From: Leptospira kobayashii
GTDB taxonomy: Bacteria; Spirochaetota; Leptospiria; Leptospirales; Leptospiraceae
DNA length: 45,413 bases
Reading direction: 5' to 3'
Assembly (NCBI RefSeq): GCF_003114835.2
Contig: NZ_AP025030.1
Location: forward strand, 1 to 45,413
Shown: positions 32,688 to 42,102 of the stretch, one piece after another
How positions within the stretch are numbered: position 1 is the stretch's first letter
How the letters are laid out: every line of letters begins with the position of its first letter
Notes under the pieces: model-generated
What the model was told of the DNA's origin: nothing
The model's input: the letters and a program-made list of their open reading frames with translations, nothing else
Databases searched by the model: none
Translations under genes and position numbers: made by a program

Positions 32688-32948
32688 ATGATTAGTTTAA
32701 GGATTCCCCAGGAGCTAGAGAGAAAGTTGGATTCTCTTGCGAAATCGAAAGGTAAAAACCGATCGGAAATCATTAAGGATTCTATTCTTGAATATATTAA
32801 AAACCACAGTTCTGAAAAAACCCCTTTTGATTTGGGACAGGATTTATTTGGTAAATATTCAGCGGGTGATCGGAACTTAGCAAAAAATAGAAAAGATCTT
32901 TTAAAGGAAAAAATCGGACGTAAAAATGAAAAACGACGTTCTAATTGA
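32688..32948 (+). CDS. vapB: Ribbon-helix-helix antitoxin
   Basis: Seen: 86 residues; MISLRIPQELERKLDSLAKSKGKNRSEIIKDSILEYI is a complete CopG/RHH DNA-binding domain, followed by a basic tail with the segment likely to wrap the toxin. It overlaps the PIN toxin gene by 23 bases, the usual order antitoxin-toxin. Expected to repress its own promoter and neutralise the toxin. Confidence 0.85.
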   Translation: MISLRIPQELERKLDSLAKSKGKNRSEIIKDSILEYIKNHSSEKTPFDLGQDLFGKYSAGDRNLAKNRKDLLKEKIGRKNEKRRSN

Positions 32949-33342
32949 TTCGGGACCGATCATCGCTTTATTCAACTCTTCCGATTCGTTTCATAAACCT
33001 ATTCTCAAACTTTTCAAATCCTTCAAAGGTACATTGATTACAACATGGCCGGTCGTAACGGAAGTGGTTTATCTGCTTTCCTTTTCAGTGAATGCGCAAA
33101 CTGATTTTTTGGAATGGATCGAAAGAGGAAGTATCAATGTTCAGGAATTGAATGTCGCCGATTTGAAATATATAAAACAAAGAATGCAAAAGTATTCCGA
33201 TCTTCCTATGGACTTGGCGGATGCTTCGCTAATGTGTGTTGCGGAAAGGGAAGGAATTCAAAAGATCATTAGCATTGATTCCGACTTTTCCATTTATAAA
33301 ACGTTAAAAGGAAAATTTTTGAATAATCTTTTTAACGGATAA
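32926..33342 (+). CDS. vapC: PIN-domain toxin (VapC type)
   Basis: Ribonuclease toxin. Seen: 138 residues with Asp8 (VLIDSGPI), Glu46 (VVTEVVYLL), Asp99 in DLADASLMCV and Asp118/Asp120 in SIDSDF, the complete acidic metal site of PIN nucleases. Overlaps the antitoxin gene. It lies about 3.1 kb from parA, so it may stabilise the replicon. RNA target not identifiable. Confidence 0.9.
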   Translation: MKNDVLIDSGPIIALFNSSDSFHKPILKLFKSFKGTLITTWPVVTEVVYLLSFSVNAQTDFLEWIERGSINVQELNVADLKYIKQRMQKYSDLPMDLADASLMCVAEREGIQKIISIDSDFSIYKTLKGKFLNNLFNG

Positions 33343-33348
33343 TAACCC

Positions 33349-35268
33349 TTAGTCTTGTTTGATGTGTTCCTTTAGAATCCGAATTACTTCCTGGATTGCC
33401 AAAGGATTTCTATGTACGGAATGATTCCCTCTTAACACCAAATTACTTTCCGCTCCTTCCAAAAAAGAACTCTTATAATCCACGACCGAGTCGGACCAAC
33501 CAAGAGAACTTTCCCATTCCGTTCGATCAAACATATATAATACTTTTTTTCTGGAAAGTAGCGGAAGGTTCTCCGAAACTCCATGAATGGAGTGAAAAGA
33601 AACATCCTTTGGAAATGTTTTGTTTCGTGTAACGGAAATAAATGTACTATCCGGTCGAAGGGATTCTACCCCGGTCGGAATGGATCGAGTTTGGATTTCA
33701 GAGAGGGAAAGTTTATAAGTCAAATCGTTTAGAATTCTTTGTATCCCTCCCCATGCTTTTTCCGGGAATCGAATGAAACTGTTAAATGCTTTTGCCCACC
33801 ATTTTTCCGCGAGTTTGGAACCTCCGTGGGGAACTGCGATAAAGATAAATTTTTTGGCAAACGCCAGCGGTTCGAAATGAAGCATATTTTTTAATAGTTC
33901 GCGATCTTCTTTTTTCAATTTCTCCAGATCTTTTACATTTACAATGATGGATTGCAGCCATTCCGCTTCATTAATGCTAAGGGCTGTTAGTTTTGATACC
34001 AATCCCCCCATACTATGGGATACGATTACCATTTCCTTGAAATTGGGGTTTGTCTTTATTGGATCGTATTTATTTTGTATGGCGAGAAGAGTTTCTTTGA
34101 AACGATAACCGGAATAATAAATAGGATTGCCTGTGGGATACCAGTAAATCCAGAATTGGTATTTTTTGCGAACCTCCGGAATCCCATAAAGGTAATTGAT
34201 CATATCAATCCAAGTATAGGGGGAGGAAAACAAACCATGGACAAATACGACAGGGATTTTGTCTTTTTGGTATGCTTCTAACATGTAAAGTCCCTGGTCT
34301 TGGTCCAATACTTGAGCATTCAATGTAGCCGCAATTCCACTTACTTTTTCCCTATCGTACATCAAAAGAGCAAATGGAGTGGAGAAGTCCGTTTCCAAAG
34401 GAACGGAATGATTTCCAACTGTGATGGTATTTATCTTTAAGCTATCGAATACATCCGCTTTGGCATAAAAATCAGCGATGGATTCGGAAGAGGGGATCTT
34501 TTTTTTATCCGGAGCGATTTCAATAAACAGAGTGGCGGGAACCGCGTCCTCATATATGTTTTTTAATTCCAAAATCTCGGAAGTATCTTTGTTTTTGGAT
34601 GTGAGTACAATCGGTACCCCTAGACCGTATTCACTCTGATAGGTGGAGAGTCCTCCTACTTTATAATCGTAAGTGCTGTGAACATTTTCGAAGTTTTTAG
34701 GAAAATAATTGAGATTCGGTTTTTTCCATTCAACATGTATATTTCCCTGGATCATAGGAATTTCCAAAGAATCGATGTCAGTGCTTAATTTTCTGGCCCG
34801 GAGGGAGTTTACTATATTGGAAAGCGACCTGTTATAATAATCACAGGCCCGCCTGTAATCAGGCAGGAATTGAGGGGATCCGGTCCTATGGGAAAAAAAC
34901 AAATATGCATAAGAATAATAAAATGCGGTTCCATTGTACTGCAAAGACCGAAGGTTATAATCCTTTTCTTTTTGAGAGAGATGATAGGATAATTCCGCAA
35001 TGATCAAAGCTAATTTTTGGAGTCTGCTTTTTTGATATTCCAGTTGTAAGTCTTGGATGACCAAGTTCGGTTCCGATTGAAAATCTTCCCATTCCTCTTT
35101 TTCCACAAGGTATTGAATCGCAGTATAGGATAATTCCCCCGATATCAGAGTGTGATTGGAAATAGTTCTATACTGTTCGTCATTCTTCCATTTGGAAATG
35201 GTAAGACTCGAAGAACAGTAATTGAGTATAAGTAGGAAACTAAGACAGAAAATTATTTGATAAGACAT
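33349..35268 (-). CDS. Lipoprotein alpha/beta hydrolase
   Basis: Seen: lipoprotein signal with LNYC, then about 320 residues of poorly classified sequence followed by an alpha/beta hydrolase. VFVHGLFSSPYTW (oxyanion-hole region) lies near residue 342 and the nucleophile elbow VSHSMGGLVSK, GxSxG, near 420. A second half FIAVPHGGSKLAEKWW follows. The late His is likely in RGNHSVHRNP. 639 residues, larger than a simple lipase. Two bases after the partner lipoprotein gene. Esterase or lipase at the outer membrane is inferred. Confidence 0.85.
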   Translation of the reverse strand: MSYQIIFCLSFLLILNYCSSSLTISKWKNDEQYRTISNHTLISGELSYTAIQYLVEKEEWEDFQSEPNLVIQDLQLEYQKSRLQKLALIIAELSYHLSQKEKDYNLRSLQYNGTAFYYSYAYLFFSHRTGSPQFLPDYRRACDYYNRSLSNIVNSLRARKLSTDIDSLEIPMIQGNIHVEWKKPNLNYFPKNFENVHSTYDYKVGGLSTYQSEYGLGVPIVLTSKNKDTSEILELKNIYEDAVPATLFIEIAPDKKKIPSSESIADFYAKADVFDSLKINTITVGNHSVPLETDFSTPFALLMYDREKVSGIAATLNAQVLDQDQGLYMLEAYQKDKIPVVFVHGLFSSPYTWIDMINYLYGIPEVRKKYQFWIYWYPTGNPIYYSGYRFKETLLAIQNKYDPIKTNPNFKEMVIVSHSMGGLVSKLTALSINEAEWLQSIIVNVKDLEKLKKEDRELLKNMLHFEPLAFAKKFIFIAVPHGGSKLAEKWWAKAFNSFIRFPEKAWGGIQRILNDLTYKLSLSEIQTRSIPTGVESLRPDSTFISVTRNKTFPKDVSFHSIHGVSENLPLLSRKKVLYMFDRTEWESSLGWSDSVVDYKSSFLEGAESNLVLRGNHSVHRNPLAIQEVIRILKEHIKQD

Positions 35269-35270
35269 TC

Positions 35271-35717
35271 TTAACGAATATTTTCGAGATCCGCTTTGAA
35301 TTTTTTCCTACCTCCCGGATAAGTAATGGAAAACAAACATTGGCAGGACTCCCATTCCGAACTTCCGAATAAAGATTCGACCGGAACGGATTGACATTCT
35401 TCTATAGCGGGAGTTATGTTATATGAGGAGACGATTTTTGTAAGTGATTGCAATTCGGATTCGGTGAGAGAAGTTTTTTCCGATTCTACAAGATACCTGG
35501 TCAATCTTGCTGATGTGGAAAGCAACTTGGACGCATCCACGCAAGTGGTTCGTTTCATCGCAAGACTATCTTGCGTGATTGCTTTTTCGCTCGCCTTGGC
35601 ATTGATTGCTGCAAGGAAGATTTCCGAATCTTTGGAAAGTTTCCATTCTGTACGGTAAGGTTGAAAATTCGTGCAATAGAATCCGAATAGAATTAGGAAT
35701 GGAATGAAAAACTTCAT
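35271..35717 (-). CDS. Small lipoprotein upstream of the hydrolase
   Basis: Seen: MKFFIPFLILFGFYC lipoprotein signal, then 134 residues with Cys in RTTCVD, EECQSV and ESCQCL. No family recognised. It ends two bases before the hydrolase lipoprotein, so both are one operon and may act together. Body is mostly helical and polar, with WEWESCQC-like Trp-Cys cluster near the end. Confidence 0.75.
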   Translation of the reverse strand: MKFFIPFLILFGFYCTNFQPYRTEWKLSKDSEIFLAAINAKASEKAITQDSLAMKRTTCVDASKLLSTSARLTRYLVESEKTSLTESELQSLTKIVSSYNITPAIEECQSVPVESLFGSSEWESCQCLFSITYPGGRKKFKADLENIR

Positions 35718-35867
35718 GCCGTGAATTTTCTTTTTTTCTTAAGAACTGTCAATTGATATAGATCAGAAAGAATTCTAATGATGAGACATAATTTATTATC
35801 CAATTTAACGAATTAATTTCCAAAATAACGGAATTGTGCTGGTAGGAAAATCTATCACTTCCATGCT

Positions 35868-37085
35868 GTGAATATGCAAGTTACCGCGGAACCAAGCTTA
35901 AGCTATGTGCCCTATTTTCAGCCCATCTTTTCCGTGGAAGATCAAACAGTCGTTGCGCATGAGTCTTTAGGAAGAGGCATTTCATCGAATGGTGATGTGT
36001 ATGGCATCCCTATCTTTTTGCAAACCCCTCAAACGGAAGAAGAGCAGGATCAATTGCTTCGGATTGATTCTTTGCTGACTGAAAAAGCTTTTTTGCAATT
36101 CGCCAATACGAAACAGAAAGGTTATTTGTTTTTGAATATGACCCCCGACCGGATTTTGCATGAAGTGGAACATTCCGATGGAATCAACTTTCCTATTGTT
36201 CAAAAAGCCAAACATTACGGAATAGATACATCCAGGATTTATCTGGAAATAACGGAAAGGACCAGCAAACGGGGAATAGATGCCCTCACCACTGCGGTTG
36301 AGTTTTTAAAAGAACAAGGTTTTTTGATCGCATTGGATGATGTAGGATCGGAATCCTCCAACTTGGAACGGTTAGGCGCCTTAAAGCCGGATATGATCAA
36401 AGTGGATTTAAATCTTTTAAAGAGATCGATTAAATCCCGTGAATTCCAGTCGATATTGGAATATTTGAAGGATATTTCTTTGGGACTTGGCTCGGATTTA
36501 TTATTCGAAGGGATTGAAAACGAAGAGGAATTGCATCGGGCTGTGGATTCCGGAGCAAGGTTTTTGCAAGGTTATTTTTTGGGAAGACCGAAGCCTCATT
36601 TTTTAAATCCTAATGATTCTGACGGATTATTAAAACCTCATTTGGACAGTTTTCATCAAATGAAGAGAAAACAGATCTCTTCGGATCTGGTGTTTGAAGA
36701 TTCCATCAAAAATATATTGGAAAAATTGGTCATCCCCACGAAGACGATCGGTAAGCGGGTGTTAATTGATGCAAATTCGATTTTTAAACAATCTTCTTCC
36801 ATCCAAAGGGTTTATATCACCGATTGGGACGGAACTCAAGTTTCTTCTTATTATGAAAGAAACGGGGAATCTTCCTTTCGGGAAAACAATTCCAATCTGC
36901 ATAAAAACTGGTCTTATCTTCCGTTTTTTTACAAACATGTAAAACAAGCATTCCGAAACTCTTCGGCTTGGCAGGTAAGCGAGCCTTATTGGGACAAAAG
37001 TATGAATCAAAAGTTGGTTGTATTTTCAAAAATACTTGAGGGGCAATTATCCATATTTATTGATGTATCTATCCCCAAAACATGA
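35868..37085 (+). CDS. EAL-domain cyclic di-GMP phosphodiesterase
   Basis: Hydrolyses c-di-GMP to pGpG. Seen: EAL domain over about residues 10-255 with the ESL variant (E32), Asn in FLNMTPDR, Glu in LEITERT, DD in LALDDVGSESSN, Lys in IKVDLNLLK, Glu in FEGIENEEE and Gln in LQGYFLGRPKP, so all metal and catalytic residues are present. A C-terminal domain of about 120 residues (YITDWDGTQVSSYYER) is a probable PAS/GAF-like sensor. Starts at GTG 35868 or ATG 35874. Its stop overlaps the next gene by four bases. Counterbalances the diguanylate cyclase at 1801. Confidence 0.9.
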   Translation: MNMQVTAEPSLSYVPYFQPIFSVEDQTVVAHESLGRGISSNGDVYGIPIFLQTPQTEEEQDQLLRIDSLLTEKAFLQFANTKQKGYLFLNMTPDRILHEVEHSDGINFPIVQKAKHYGIDTSRIYLEITERTSKRGIDALTTAVEFLKEQGFLIALDDVGSESSNLERLGALKPDMIKVDLNLLKRSIKSREFQSILEYLKDISLGLGSDLLFEGIENEEELHRAVDSGARFLQGYFLGRPKPHFLNPNDSDGLLKPHLDSFHQMKRKQISSDLVFEDSIKNILEKLVIPTKTIGKRVLIDANSIFKQSSSIQRVYITDWDGTQVSSYYERNGESSFRENNSNLHKNWSYLPFFYKHVKQAFRNSSAWQVSEPYWDKSMNQKLVVFSKILEGQLSIFIDVSIPKT

Positions 37086-38047
37086 GTTCCTTCAAACCAC
37101 TTCCTTTTTTCTCAGGGCCAATGGTACAATCCTTGTTTGCTTCCTGGAAGTCCAAACAAGATAAATCCTATCCATTCTTAAAAAAGAGTCGGTGGCATTT
37201 GGTCAAAACAGATGGAAATGTTTCTTTGCTTTCCTCCTTAAACGAAGTTGAAGACTCAAAAGGAACATTGATATTATTGCATGGTTGGGAAGGCAGCATT
37301 CATTCCAGCTATATTGTCCGTACTGCGAATCATTTTTTTCAAAAAGGATTTTCCATATTTCGGCTCAATCTGAGAGATCATGGAGATACTCATCATTTGA
37401 ATGAAGGAATCTTTAATGGAAGTTTGTTTGAAGAAACATACGAAGCCGTGCGCATTTTATCTCTTAAGGCCAATAAGACAAAACCGGTATATTTGATCGG
37501 ATTTTCTTTAGGAGGGAATTTTGTTTTGCGGATTTTGCATCGTCATTCTTCGGAGAAAAAATCAAAACAGATTCAGAATCTAAAATATTCTTTTTCCATT
37601 AGCCCGGCTATCGATCCCTATGAAGCAACTTTGAAAATGGATGAACATCCGATTTTAAAAAAATATTTTCTGAGAGCTTGGGCAAGATCTTTAAAAAAGA
37701 AGGCTACATTATTCCCGTTTCTTTATGAATTTGGAAATATGAACCGGCATAAGTCGGTAATGGATCTTACGGAAAAGATGATTTCCGATCATTCCGAGTT
37801 TGCAAATGTAGCGGAGTATTTTTCCACTTACACTTTGAAACCTGATTTTTTTAGTAAAATTAAAACTCCGGTCACTGTCTTAACATCCGCGGATGATCCT
37901 GTTATACCTGTTTCTCATTTCTATGAGATACCAAGAAACCCCTATTTGGAAGTGGTTGTGGAAAGCAGAGGAGGGCATTGCGGATTTATTGAAGATGGAA
38001 AACGCAGCGCTTATTACTGGAAGATCATGGAAAGAAAAATGAATTAG
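37082..38047 (+). CDS. YheT-like alpha/beta hydrolase
   Basis: Seen: 321 residues. LILLHGWEGSIHSSYIVRTANHFFQKGFSIFRLNLRDHGDTHH is the YheT/embryogenesis-associated hydrolase start; nucleophile in YLIGFSLGGNFVLRIL (GFSLGG); acid in TSADDPVIP; His in SRGGHCGFIE. Complete triad. Coupled to the EAL gene by an ATGA overlap. Substrate unknown. Converges with opgH by a four-base overlap of stops. Confidence 0.88.
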   Translation: MSSFKPLPFFSGPMVQSLFASWKSKQDKSYPFLKKSRWHLVKTDGNVSLLSSLNEVEDSKGTLILLHGWEGSIHSSYIVRTANHFFQKGFSIFRLNLRDHGDTHHLNEGIFNGSLFEETYEAVRILSLKANKTKPVYLIGFSLGGNFVLRILHRHSSEKKSKQIQNLKYSFSISPAIDPYEATLKMDEHPILKKYFLRAWARSLKKKATLFPFLYEFGNMNRHKSVMDLTEKMISDHSEFANVAEYFSTYTLKPDFFSKIKTPVTVLTSADDPVIPVSHFYEIPRNPYLEVVVESRGGHCGFIEDGKRSAYYWKIMERKMN

Positions 38048-40149
38048 AGGGAAAGGCTTGGCCAGTGTTCTTTCCAATAAGGAGCCATTTCCGATTGTGG
38101 TGTGGTCCAGATCTGAAAATGCAATTTTTGGATTGCATCCGCGTTCGTTAGAATAGCAGCTAGCGTTTGTTTATCGATTGTTTCCGGCCCTTCTTCAATC
38201 AATTTGACCATTGACGATTTTATTTTTATGGAAAGAGAAGGATGCGCTTCCTTCTTCCCTTGCATTTGTCTATGTATTTGAAAATATCTAGGATGAACCA
38301 AACCTAAAAACAGGCCCGGGATGTTTTCGTTTTTGAGCTCATCTTTAAATCTTTTTTTGCATTCGGAGAGTTCGGTAATTTCCCAGGTAGGATCGTTTTC
38401 TTCTTTGGTTTGGAAGAGCCATTTTAGAATCCGATTGGAAGGTGAAAAAGTAAAACTGGAAAAATAAACTACAGGAACGGACAAAATCCAACCCAGCCAG
38501 ATCGGTAAAGTGGAGTAGAATAGAATTTCGGAAACTCCGTTTAGAAAAAAGGCAACTGAAATTCCTAGCAAAGTCAAACCTGAAAACGATTGAGCGATGG
38601 AACGTAAGGAATAGAGTTTTTTAGCGTCTCGATTTTGAGGAGCCCATTCTATTTTTTTATTAAATAGAGTGAAGAATATAAAAATAGTATAATATATTAA
38701 ATATATCGGAGCTAAAAGAATCGAGAATACGGTCTCCAGAATGAAACTGATGGTCAACCCGAAGAATCCTCCGTGTGATTTTCTAACTTCCGAATTCAAT
38801 AATCCGTCAATCCAACCGAGGATTCTCGGCAAAAACAACAAAGTGATCGAGAGAGCCAAAAGTTCAAAATAAAGAGGGAAGTAGATTTGTTTGATAAAAA
38901 ATTCAAATTCTTCAGGAAGTAAAGAGAAACTTAAAAATCGAAAATCATTCCAATAATTCCACATACTGAGTATGATGTAAATCGCCCAAATAGGAGCGCT
39001 TGCATAAGAAAAGATTCCAAGGATAATATGAAGTCTGTTGAGCAGAGGAATTTTCTTCGCAAATAGAAACCAAAGATGTTGTAAATTTCCCTGACACCAT
39101 CTGTTATCTCTTTTTAAGGAATCTAAAATGTTGGGAGGACTTTCTTCATAACTTCCTTCCAGATCATAGGCAACGCTTACAGAAAAACCGGCACGTCTCA
39201 TTAATGCGGATTCTATAGTGTCGTGGCTGAGAATCTTACCGCCTATCGCACCGTATTCGGGAAGATGCGGAAGAGCACAATGTTCCATAAAAGGTTTGAT
39301 CCGAACGAGAGCGTTATGCCCCCAGTAGGAACCTGCATTCAGTTGCCAATAGTTGGCTCCTGCTTGGAATATAGGAGAAAATAAGGAAGAGGAAAATTGA
39401 TTTAGCTTTTGGAAAATCGTTTTTGCATCAAAAAGTTTGGGAGTGGATTGTAAAATACCGATCGTGCTGTCTTTTTCCATAATCGCAATCATCTTTGCAA
39501 TACAAGAAGAACTCATTAAACTGTCCGCATCTAAAACCAACATATACCGATAAAGTTTTCCCCAACGTCTGCAAAAGTCCGCCAAATTGCCGCTTTTTCC
39601 GTTGAGATTAATTTTCCTTCTACGATAGAATATTTTATCGAAACTATCGAGTCTTTCGCATAACTCAAAATAAGCGAGCTCTTCCTTGATCCAAAGATCC
39701 GGATCTCGTGTGTCGCTTAAGATAAAAATATCGGTGTTTTGAAGAATACCTCCTCGTTTGAGAGAATTGAATAAAACTTCTATCCGAGCGATCGTCCCTC
39801 CTATCTCCTCTCCGTAGATAGGCATTACAGCTGCTGTCGGTGCAGATTGGACGGTTGATAGAAAATTTTCATCGGGAGGAATCAAAGAAGAAATTCGTAA
39901 AAGATCTCCACCTTTCTTTCTTCTCTGGATAAAACCGAAAATGGAAACGGAAGCCCCATAAGCGAGCAATGGAAACAGTAAAATAAAAGTGATACTTTGG
40001 TAATATTCACTGAATCCTACGTCGTTGAAGTAAGCGATTCTGAAAAATACGGTAATCCCCCAGAAAACAGGAATTAGGCTGGCAGATGCGAAAACGATTC
40101 TACGGAAACGGAAGATAAATTGATCTGTTTTGAAATTGAAAAAATTCAT
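38044..40149 (-). CDS. opgH: Glucans biosynthesis glucosyltransferase OpgH (MdoH), lacking its N-terminal part
   Basis: Polymerises UDP-glucose into the backbone of osmoregulated periplasmic glucans and passes it across the inner membrane. Seen: first helices, then the GT-2 domain with FILSDTRDPDLW, VLDADSLMS, GAIGGKILSHDTIESALMRRAG and DNRWCQGNLQHL (the RW-QGNLQH processive motif), then several membrane helices. 701 residues, against about 850 in E. coli. The missing N-terminal region corresponds in size and in motif to the small gene just upstream. Four-base overlap with it (ATGA). Confidence 0.93.
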   Translation of the reverse strand: MNFFNFKTDQFIFRFRRIVFASASLIPVFWGITVFFRIAYFNDVGFSEYYQSITFILLFPLLAYGASVSIFGFIQRRKKGGDLLRISSLIPPDENFLSTVQSAPTAAVMPIYGEEIGGTIARIEVLFNSLKRGGILQNTDIFILSDTRDPDLWIKEELAYFELCERLDSFDKIFYRRRKINLNGKSGNLADFCRRWGKLYRYMLVLDADSLMSSSCIAKMIAIMEKDSTIGILQSTPKLFDAKTIFQKLNQFSSSLFSPIFQAGANYWQLNAGSYWGHNALVRIKPFMEHCALPHLPEYGAIGGKILSHDTIESALMRRAGFSVSVAYDLEGSYEESPPNILDSLKRDNRWCQGNLQHLWFLFAKKIPLLNRLHIILGIFSYASAPIWAIYIILSMWNYWNDFRFLSFSLLPEEFEFFIKQIYFPLYFELLALSITLLFLPRILGWIDGLLNSEVRKSHGGFFGLTISFILETVFSILLAPIYLIYYTIFIFFTLFNKKIEWAPQNRDAKKLYSLRSIAQSFSGLTLLGISVAFFLNGVSEILFYSTLPIWLGWILSVPVVYFSSFTFSPSNRILKWLFQTKEENDPTWEITELSECKKRFKDELKNENIPGLFLGLVHPRYFQIHRQMQGKKEAHPSLSIKIKSSMVKLIEEGPETIDKQTLAAILTNADAIQKLHFQIWTTPQSEMAPYWKEHWPSLSL

Positions 40150-40541
40150 AGTAACTTAAAAATTAAAAAATAATAAATCATACTCCAGAAGAGTGCGGAT
40201 AGAATGAAGAAAAAAGGTTTAACCGTTCCGGGGAGTTTCGGATTCTTCGCAGCGGGTGGGAAGTCCAAATTTCTCGGAACCATGGAAGTGAGTTTCCACT
40301 CTTTATTTAAAGTATTGAAAGGGAGGTCTGTTTTTTGAGAAGATTGGATTTCTTTTAACCAAATTTTCCATGCCGATGCAACGGATATAAGATCAGGGTT
40401 TTGTTCCTGAATGGATTTTTCGAAAGCCACAAGAATTTTCGCAATTTCAAATTCATTGTTTATTCCCAGAGCGAGCAAGTAGGTCCTTGCATTGGTCGCT
40501 AGAAATCTTTTCAACGAATTATCTGGAGAGTCCGTCTTCAT
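40146..40541 (-). CDS. Small protein matching the N-terminal region of OpgH
   Basis: Seen: 131 residues from ATG 40541 (an ATG at 40556 would add MRHGY). A polar helical part (FLATNARTYLLALGINNEFE) is followed by EWKLTSMVPRNLDFPPAA, similar to the R-x-S-M-x-P-x-P segment in the N-terminus of OpgH proteins, and a single C-terminal membrane helix (PFFFILSALFWSMIYYFLIF). Overlaps opgG by 23 bases and opgH by four. It appears to be the OpgH N-terminal domain encoded as its own gene. That domain is known in E. coli to respond to UDP-glucose and to contact FtsZ; whether it does so here is unknown. Confidence 0.65.
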   Translation of the reverse strand: MKTDSPDNSLKRFLATNARTYLLALGINNEFEIAKILVAFEKSIQEQNPDLISVASAWKIWLKEIQSSQKTDLPFNTLNKEWKLTSMVPRNLDFPPAAKNPKLPGTVKPFFFILSALFWSMIYYFLIFKLL

Positions 40542-42102
40542 ATATCCATGTCTCACTAATGGTCTGATCGTCTTTTTCCAAATGGACTTTCCATTCCAAG
40601 GGAGATTCGAAACTTGCTTCCTCTTTCGGGTATTGGATCACCAATCTCCATTGGCTCATCTCTGAGATTTTTTCAATCGTATAATGTATATCCGGATTTA
40701 TCTTTCGGTTTGTTTGGATGATTGGCTTCGGCGGATTGTTCCTATCTAATTTTTTTATGTCGTCACCGGTGAAATACAAAGTGAGGGTTGTTACATTCGG
40801 GAATAAAGGATCTTGTCCGCGAAATACTGCGGAAACTTTTGCTAACGTATGTTCTTCGGGGGAACGTTCGTTTAGAAAAAGGGAATAGTTGATGGAAAAA
40901 GGTTCGAGGGGTTGCGGATGCGTTTCCGGCTCCCAAAATGCTCCCATATTATCATCCGAATCCAATTGAGTTGCAATCTCTAATAAATGTAAGTTGCCCT
41001 TTCCCCAATCATTTTCAGGAACGATCCAAGCGCTCGGCCTGAGATGATATTTCATCTTATCATCTTGATAACTTTTGAATTTCCGATCTCTTTGAATGAG
41101 TCCGTAACCTTTGAATGAATTTGCGGGTATTTTGGTGATAGTGGTTTTTTTGGGATTGATCAGCGGTCTCCATTCCCAAACATCCTTTTCGGTTAATAAA
41201 AGTAAACCGTCCGAATCATGTACTTCGGGATGAATGTTCTGATTGATGGGAATATCCGTTTCTCCGTATAGAAACATAGAAGTAAGAGGAGCAAAGCCCA
41301 ATCGTTTGACTTTCTTTCTAAGATAAATTTTCGATCTTACTTTGACTTCGCTGATTTTTCCCGGCAGGAAGGTAAGATGATAAGATCCGACCGCACTTTC
41401 ACTATTGAGGAGCGCGAAAATCTCAATGGTTTGATCGAACTTTTCAGGTCTTTTGATATAAAATTCTTCGAAGATGGGAAATTCCTCTTTTTCAGGAAGT
41501 CCCGTATTGATGGCAAGTCCTCTTGCGGATAATCCGTATACCTGGCCTTCCGATATAACCCGGAAATAGCTTGCTCCTTGGAATACGGCAAATTCCTCCA
41601 AGCTATTACTGTTGTTAAGCGGGAAGTGGATTCTAAAACCGGTATAGAGTAATCCTTTGGAAAGACTCGCAAAATGATCCGGTAATTTCAGATTTCCGAA
41701 GTCGAAACGGGAAGCATCGTATTTGATTTCTGAAGGTTCATTGTCCACTAATTCGTAGATATGAACTCCGGTGGAATAAATATGACCTGGGTGAAAGAAT
41801 TGAAGTTGGAAAGGGAGACCTAAGTTTTTCCAGATGGCGATTTCGGGCTTATAAGCGATTTGCCTGTAATCTTCGTAATTGATTCCATCCAGAGAAGGAA
41901 CTTTAACCAATGTTGGTCGAACATAGTCTTTTTTTAAAAGTTTTTTTGCTTTTCGATCCAAATGGTCCAGACCGAAAGGCTGGTTTTCATTGCTGAATAT
42001 ATCTGTTAAGGAATGAAGAGAAACGGAATCTTCGTTTTTCAAAAAAGAAAACCCGGCAAGAACGATCGCAATCAAAGCAAAGAAAAAGTTTAATTTTTTC
42101 AT
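40519..42102 (-). CDS. opgG: Glucans biosynthesis protein OpgG (MdoG)
   Basis: Periplasmic protein needed to form branched osmoregulated periplasmic glucans. Seen: signal peptide (KLNFFFALIAIVLAGFSFLKN), then FSNENQPFGLDHLDRKAKKLLK and LVKVPSLDGINYEDYRQIAYKP, the conserved OpgG/OpgD start. The mid-part has FGYGLI-like SFKGYGLIQRDRKFKSYQD and RPSAWIVPENDWGKG, near-invariant in the family. 527 residues. First gene of the opgG-orf-opgH operon. Its start codon lies inside a perfect inverted repeat (42100-42128). Confidence 0.93.
   Translation of the reverse strand: MKKLNFFFALIAIVLAGFSFLKNEDSVSLHSLTDIFSNENQPFGLDHLDRKAKKLLKKDYVRPTLVKVPSLDGINYEDYRQIAYKPEIAIWKNLGLPFQLQFFHPGHIYSTGVHIYELVDNEPSEIKYDASRFDFGNLKLPDHFASLSKGLLYTGFRIHFPLNNSNSLEEFAVFQGASYFRVISEGQVYGLSARGLAINTGLPEKEEFPIFEEFYIKRPEKFDQTIEIFALLNSESAVGSYHLTFLPGKISEVKVRSKIYLRKKVKRLGFAPLTSMFLYGETDIPINQNIHPEVHDSDGLLLLTEKDVWEWRPLINPKKTTITKIPANSFKGYGLIQRDRKFKSYQDDKMKYHLRPSAWIVPENDWGKGNLHLLEIATQLDSDDNMGAFWEPETHPQPLEPFSINYSLFLNERSPEEHTLAKVSAVFRGQDPLFPNVTTLTLYFTGDDIKKLDRNNPPKPIIQTNRKINPDIHYTIEKISEMSQWRLVIQYPKEEASFESPLEWKVHLEKDDQTISETWIYEDGLSR

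Noticed and set aside
35790..35806. TGATGAGACATAAT as a fifth heme operator
   Set aside because: Only one half-site matches; the second arm is absent.
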